From assembly GCA_030631445.1 (NCBI GenBank), contig DAOVLD010000100.1, positions 1 through 6,743 of the forward strand: a stretch of DNA of 6,743 nt, read 5' to 3'. A program made the translations under genes and the position numbers. A model generated the notes under the pieces. The model saw nothing but the letters and a program-made list of their open reading frames with translations. It searched no databases and was not told the origin of the DNA. This DNA comes from Bacteroidota bacterium (GTDB lineage Bacteria > Bacteroidota > Bacteroidia > Bacteroidales > VadinHA17). The number at the start of each line of letters is the position of its first letter. Within the stretch, counting starts at the first letter, position 1. This document shows, piece after piece, positions 5,092 to 6,743 of this stretch.

Positions 5092-6597
5092 CTACATGCA
5101 ATGAATATATTTCAAAACAATTTTACGCAGTTCCTCTTCTTTCCCATATAATTTTTCACTAAGTCCTTTATCATTAAATAACTTTAGTTTTTCAATAACA
5201 TCACTAATCACCCCTGCCGGGAAGATGTTATTTTGCTCAAACAGTTTCCGGTGTTTCTCAAGCGCCTCTGCTGATTCCCAGCATGAGGAAGGAAGTTGCT
5301 GAAGTTTTGCCAATCGATCCTTATATTTCTCATTAAAAATATTCACATCCACATAAAGTTCATCAGCCATTTTAAGTGCTCCTTCCATCTCAATTCCATG
5401 CTGCGCTGCTACTATTAAACCCGCCAGAAGTTTATAAATATCTGCTGAACCATCTGGTGCACGAAATTCTACAGTTTGTTTGTTTAACCAGGATTTTTTT
5501 TCTACAGGACTCATGGGATTAACTTCATTTATCATATTTCCTGTTTTATTCCAACCCAATGGAACTCTTACCAATACCGACCTGTTCCGGTCACCCCAGC
5601 AAATATTAGTAGGAGCTTCCTGGTGAGGAACCAACCTGAGATAAGAGGTGGGAACAGTATTCCCAAATGCGGTAAGTGCAGAAGCCACATCTAATATGCC
5701 GGCTATCATTTTCCGGGCTACATTACTAAGCCGGTCATTTTCAACCATTTTGTTTACTCCGTCCTTTTCAAGCATCATATGAATATGTAAACCGCTGCCC
5801 GCTTTGCCAATAATAATTTTAGGGGCAAAACTAATCTCTACACCATACTCATAGCTCAGCATCCTGAGTATCCATTTTGCTATCAGCATCTGGTCAACTG
5901 CATCTTCAGCATCAACAGGCAGGAATTCTATTTCATGTTGTTCAAAATCCTCATCTTCTGTCGAGAAACTTCCAACCTCCGAATGTCCGTACTTAATTTT
6001 GCATCCGGCTGCAGCAATCAGCTCAAGTGCCTCCACCCGAAGATCCTCAAACTTGGCAAATGGTTTTGATTGATGATATCCTTTCTGGTTAAACAACGGA
6101 TACAAGTCATCCTTGTCAGAATTCACATAATATTCCAGTTCCCCCAGTGCCCTGAATGTATAACCGGTCTTGTCCCTGAATTCTTTGTGCGCTTTTTGCA
6201 ATATATATTCCGGTGAGCTTTCAAGTGGCTTCCCTTCGCTATTGTAAAATGAACATAGGATCTCCAGTGTTGGACCTTCTGAAAAAGGATTCAGAAAAGC
6301 TGTTTTATACCTGGGTATTACATACAGATCACTTGAGCCGGATTCAATGAACGAAAACAGGCTGGACCCGTCAACACGCTCTCCGCTTGTAAGCACTGAA
6401 TCAAGATGTTTTAGACTTGAAATAACAAAATTCAATGATTTTAATTTCCCGTCCTCACCGGCATAACGAAAATTTATCATCCTGATCCCCCTGGCTTTAA
6501 TAAACCTTATAAGATCACCTTTGGTAAATTCTGCCGGGTTTTTTTTGATAAATTGTACCAGTTCATTTGGATTAAGAGCAATTTCATTGTCTTTCAT
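5092..6597 (-). CDS. Glutamine synthetase family protein, GSI-like with insertions and no adenylylation motif
   Basis: Glutamine synthetase makes glutamine from glutamate, ammonia and ATP in the cytoplasm. This 501-residue protein is somewhat longer than classical GSI (about 470) and much shorter than GSIII (about 730). The N-terminal beta-grasp domain ends in VDGSS at 75-79 (Asp76, Ser79). The catalytic domain has GELEY at 152-156, HSEVG at 205-209 (Glu207), QHEIEF at 220-225 (Glu222), GSGLHIH at 267-273 (His271), RLVPHQEAP at 321-329 (Arg321, Glu327), RNRS and VRVP (Arg339, Arg344) and EFRAPDGS at 377-384 (Glu377, Arg379). Metal, glutamate and ATP ligands of GSI therefore have counterparts. 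Odd points: an acidic stretch FSTEDEDFE at 211-219, about 20 extra residues between Arg344 and Glu377, and no NLYDLP-type tyrosine motif. Related gamma-glutamyl ligases cannot be excluded. It starts 7 bp after valS, so probably shares its transcript. Confidence 0.9.
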   Translation of the reverse strand: MKDNEIALNPNELVQFIKKNPAEFTKGDLIRFIKARGIRMINFRYAGEDGKLKSLNFVISSLKHLDSVLTSGERVDGSSLFSFIESGSSDLYVIPRYKTAFLNPFSEGPTLEILCSFYNSEGKPLESSPEYILQKAHKEFRDKTGYTFRALGELEYYVNSDKDDLYPLFNQKGYHQSKPFAKFEDLRVEALELIAAAGCKIKYGHSEVGSFSTEDEDFEQHEIEFLPVDAEDAVDQMLIAKWILRMLSYEYGVEISFAPKIIIGKAGSGLHIHMMLEKDGVNKMVENDRLSNVARKMIAGILDVASALTAFGNTVPTSYLRLVPHQEAPTNICWGDRNRSVLVRVPLGWNKTGNMINEVNPMSPVEKKSWLNKQTVEFRAPDGSADIYKLLAGLIVAAQHGIEMEGALKMADELYVDVNIFNEKYKDRLAKLQQLPSSCWESAEALEKHRKLFEQNNIFPAGVISDVIEKLKLFNDKGLSEKLYGKEEELRKIVLKYIHCM

Positions 6598-6604
6598 AAG
6601 AATA

Positions 6605-6743
6605 TTATTTTAATCCTGCGATTCGTTCTTCCAGTGTTTTGATCTTCAATTCAGCATCTGCTTTCTTGGTCTTTTCCATATCTACCACTTTCTCCGGCGC
6701 GTTCTGAATAAAATGGGCATTGTTGAGTTTTTTCATCACCGTA
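6605..6743 (-). CDS. valS: Valyl-tRNA synthetase, C-terminal end (5' part outside window)
   Basis: The frame enters from the right edge and ends at TAA (6605-6607), leaving 45 residues. KKLNNAHFIQNAPEKVVDME followed by a charged, heptad-like helix ending ERIAGLK matches the C-terminal coiled-coil arm of ValS, where phrases such as KL.N..F...AP..VV and K.ADAE.KI..LEE are usual. That arm contacts the tRNA elbow. The enzyme charges tRNA-Val with valine. The catalytic HIGH and KMSKS motifs lie outside the window, so the call rests on the tail alone. The glutamine synthetase gene begins 7 bp downstream on the same strand, consistent with an operon. Confidence 0.88.
   Translation of the reverse strand, partial: TVMKKLNNAHFIQNAPEKVVDMEKTKKADAELKIKTLEERIAGLK

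Overview
The window looks like a piece of a Bacteroidota chromosome, most likely Bacteroidales or Marinilabiliales. It is AT-rich and its start codons mostly lack good Shine-Dalgarno sequences. It carries a DUF4783 gene overlapping nadC, a very large multi-TM sensor-kinase-like gene, and gaps filled with 7- and 8-bp tandem repeats. The lineage is inferred from protein families recognised by eye; no search was run.

Left part (1-1740): a long minus-strand gene runs off the left edge. Its 545 visible residues hold an N-terminal membrane anchor, an extracytoplasmic domain, about eight further membrane helices and the start of a cytoplasmic region. It resembles the N-terminal half of the roughly 1200-residue Bacteroidota sensor histidine kinases. 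A 104-bp divergent spacer separates it from the next genes.

Middle (1741-3967): a tight plus-strand group. A secreted DUF4783 protein overlaps nadC (quinolinate phosphoribosyltransferase, NAD synthesis) by 23 bp. A YihY/BrkB-type membrane protein with a TTG start follows 6 bp later. They are probably co-transcribed.

pdxH block (3968-5091): a divergent pyridoxamine 5'-phosphate oxidase homologue stands alone between two repeat-rich gaps. Short tandem-repeat families with 7-bp and 8-bp units occur on both sides in the same orientation. The downstream gap also holds a 93-bp segment with a 9-bp closing stem and three internal hairpins, including a perfect 20-bp palindrome. The PdxH homologue keeps the RLHDR and QS motifs but differs at four positions that contact FMN or substrate in the E. 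coli enzyme.

Right part (5092-6743): on the minus strand, the last 45 codons of valS (valyl-tRNA synthetase) are followed 7 bp later by a 501-residue glutamine synthetase family protein. The synthetase has two insertions relative to classical GSI and lacks the usual adenylylation motif. It converges on pdxH.

The proteins are mostly housekeeping metabolism. The most unusual material is the repeat and foldable DNA around pdxH and the altered PdxH active-site residues.
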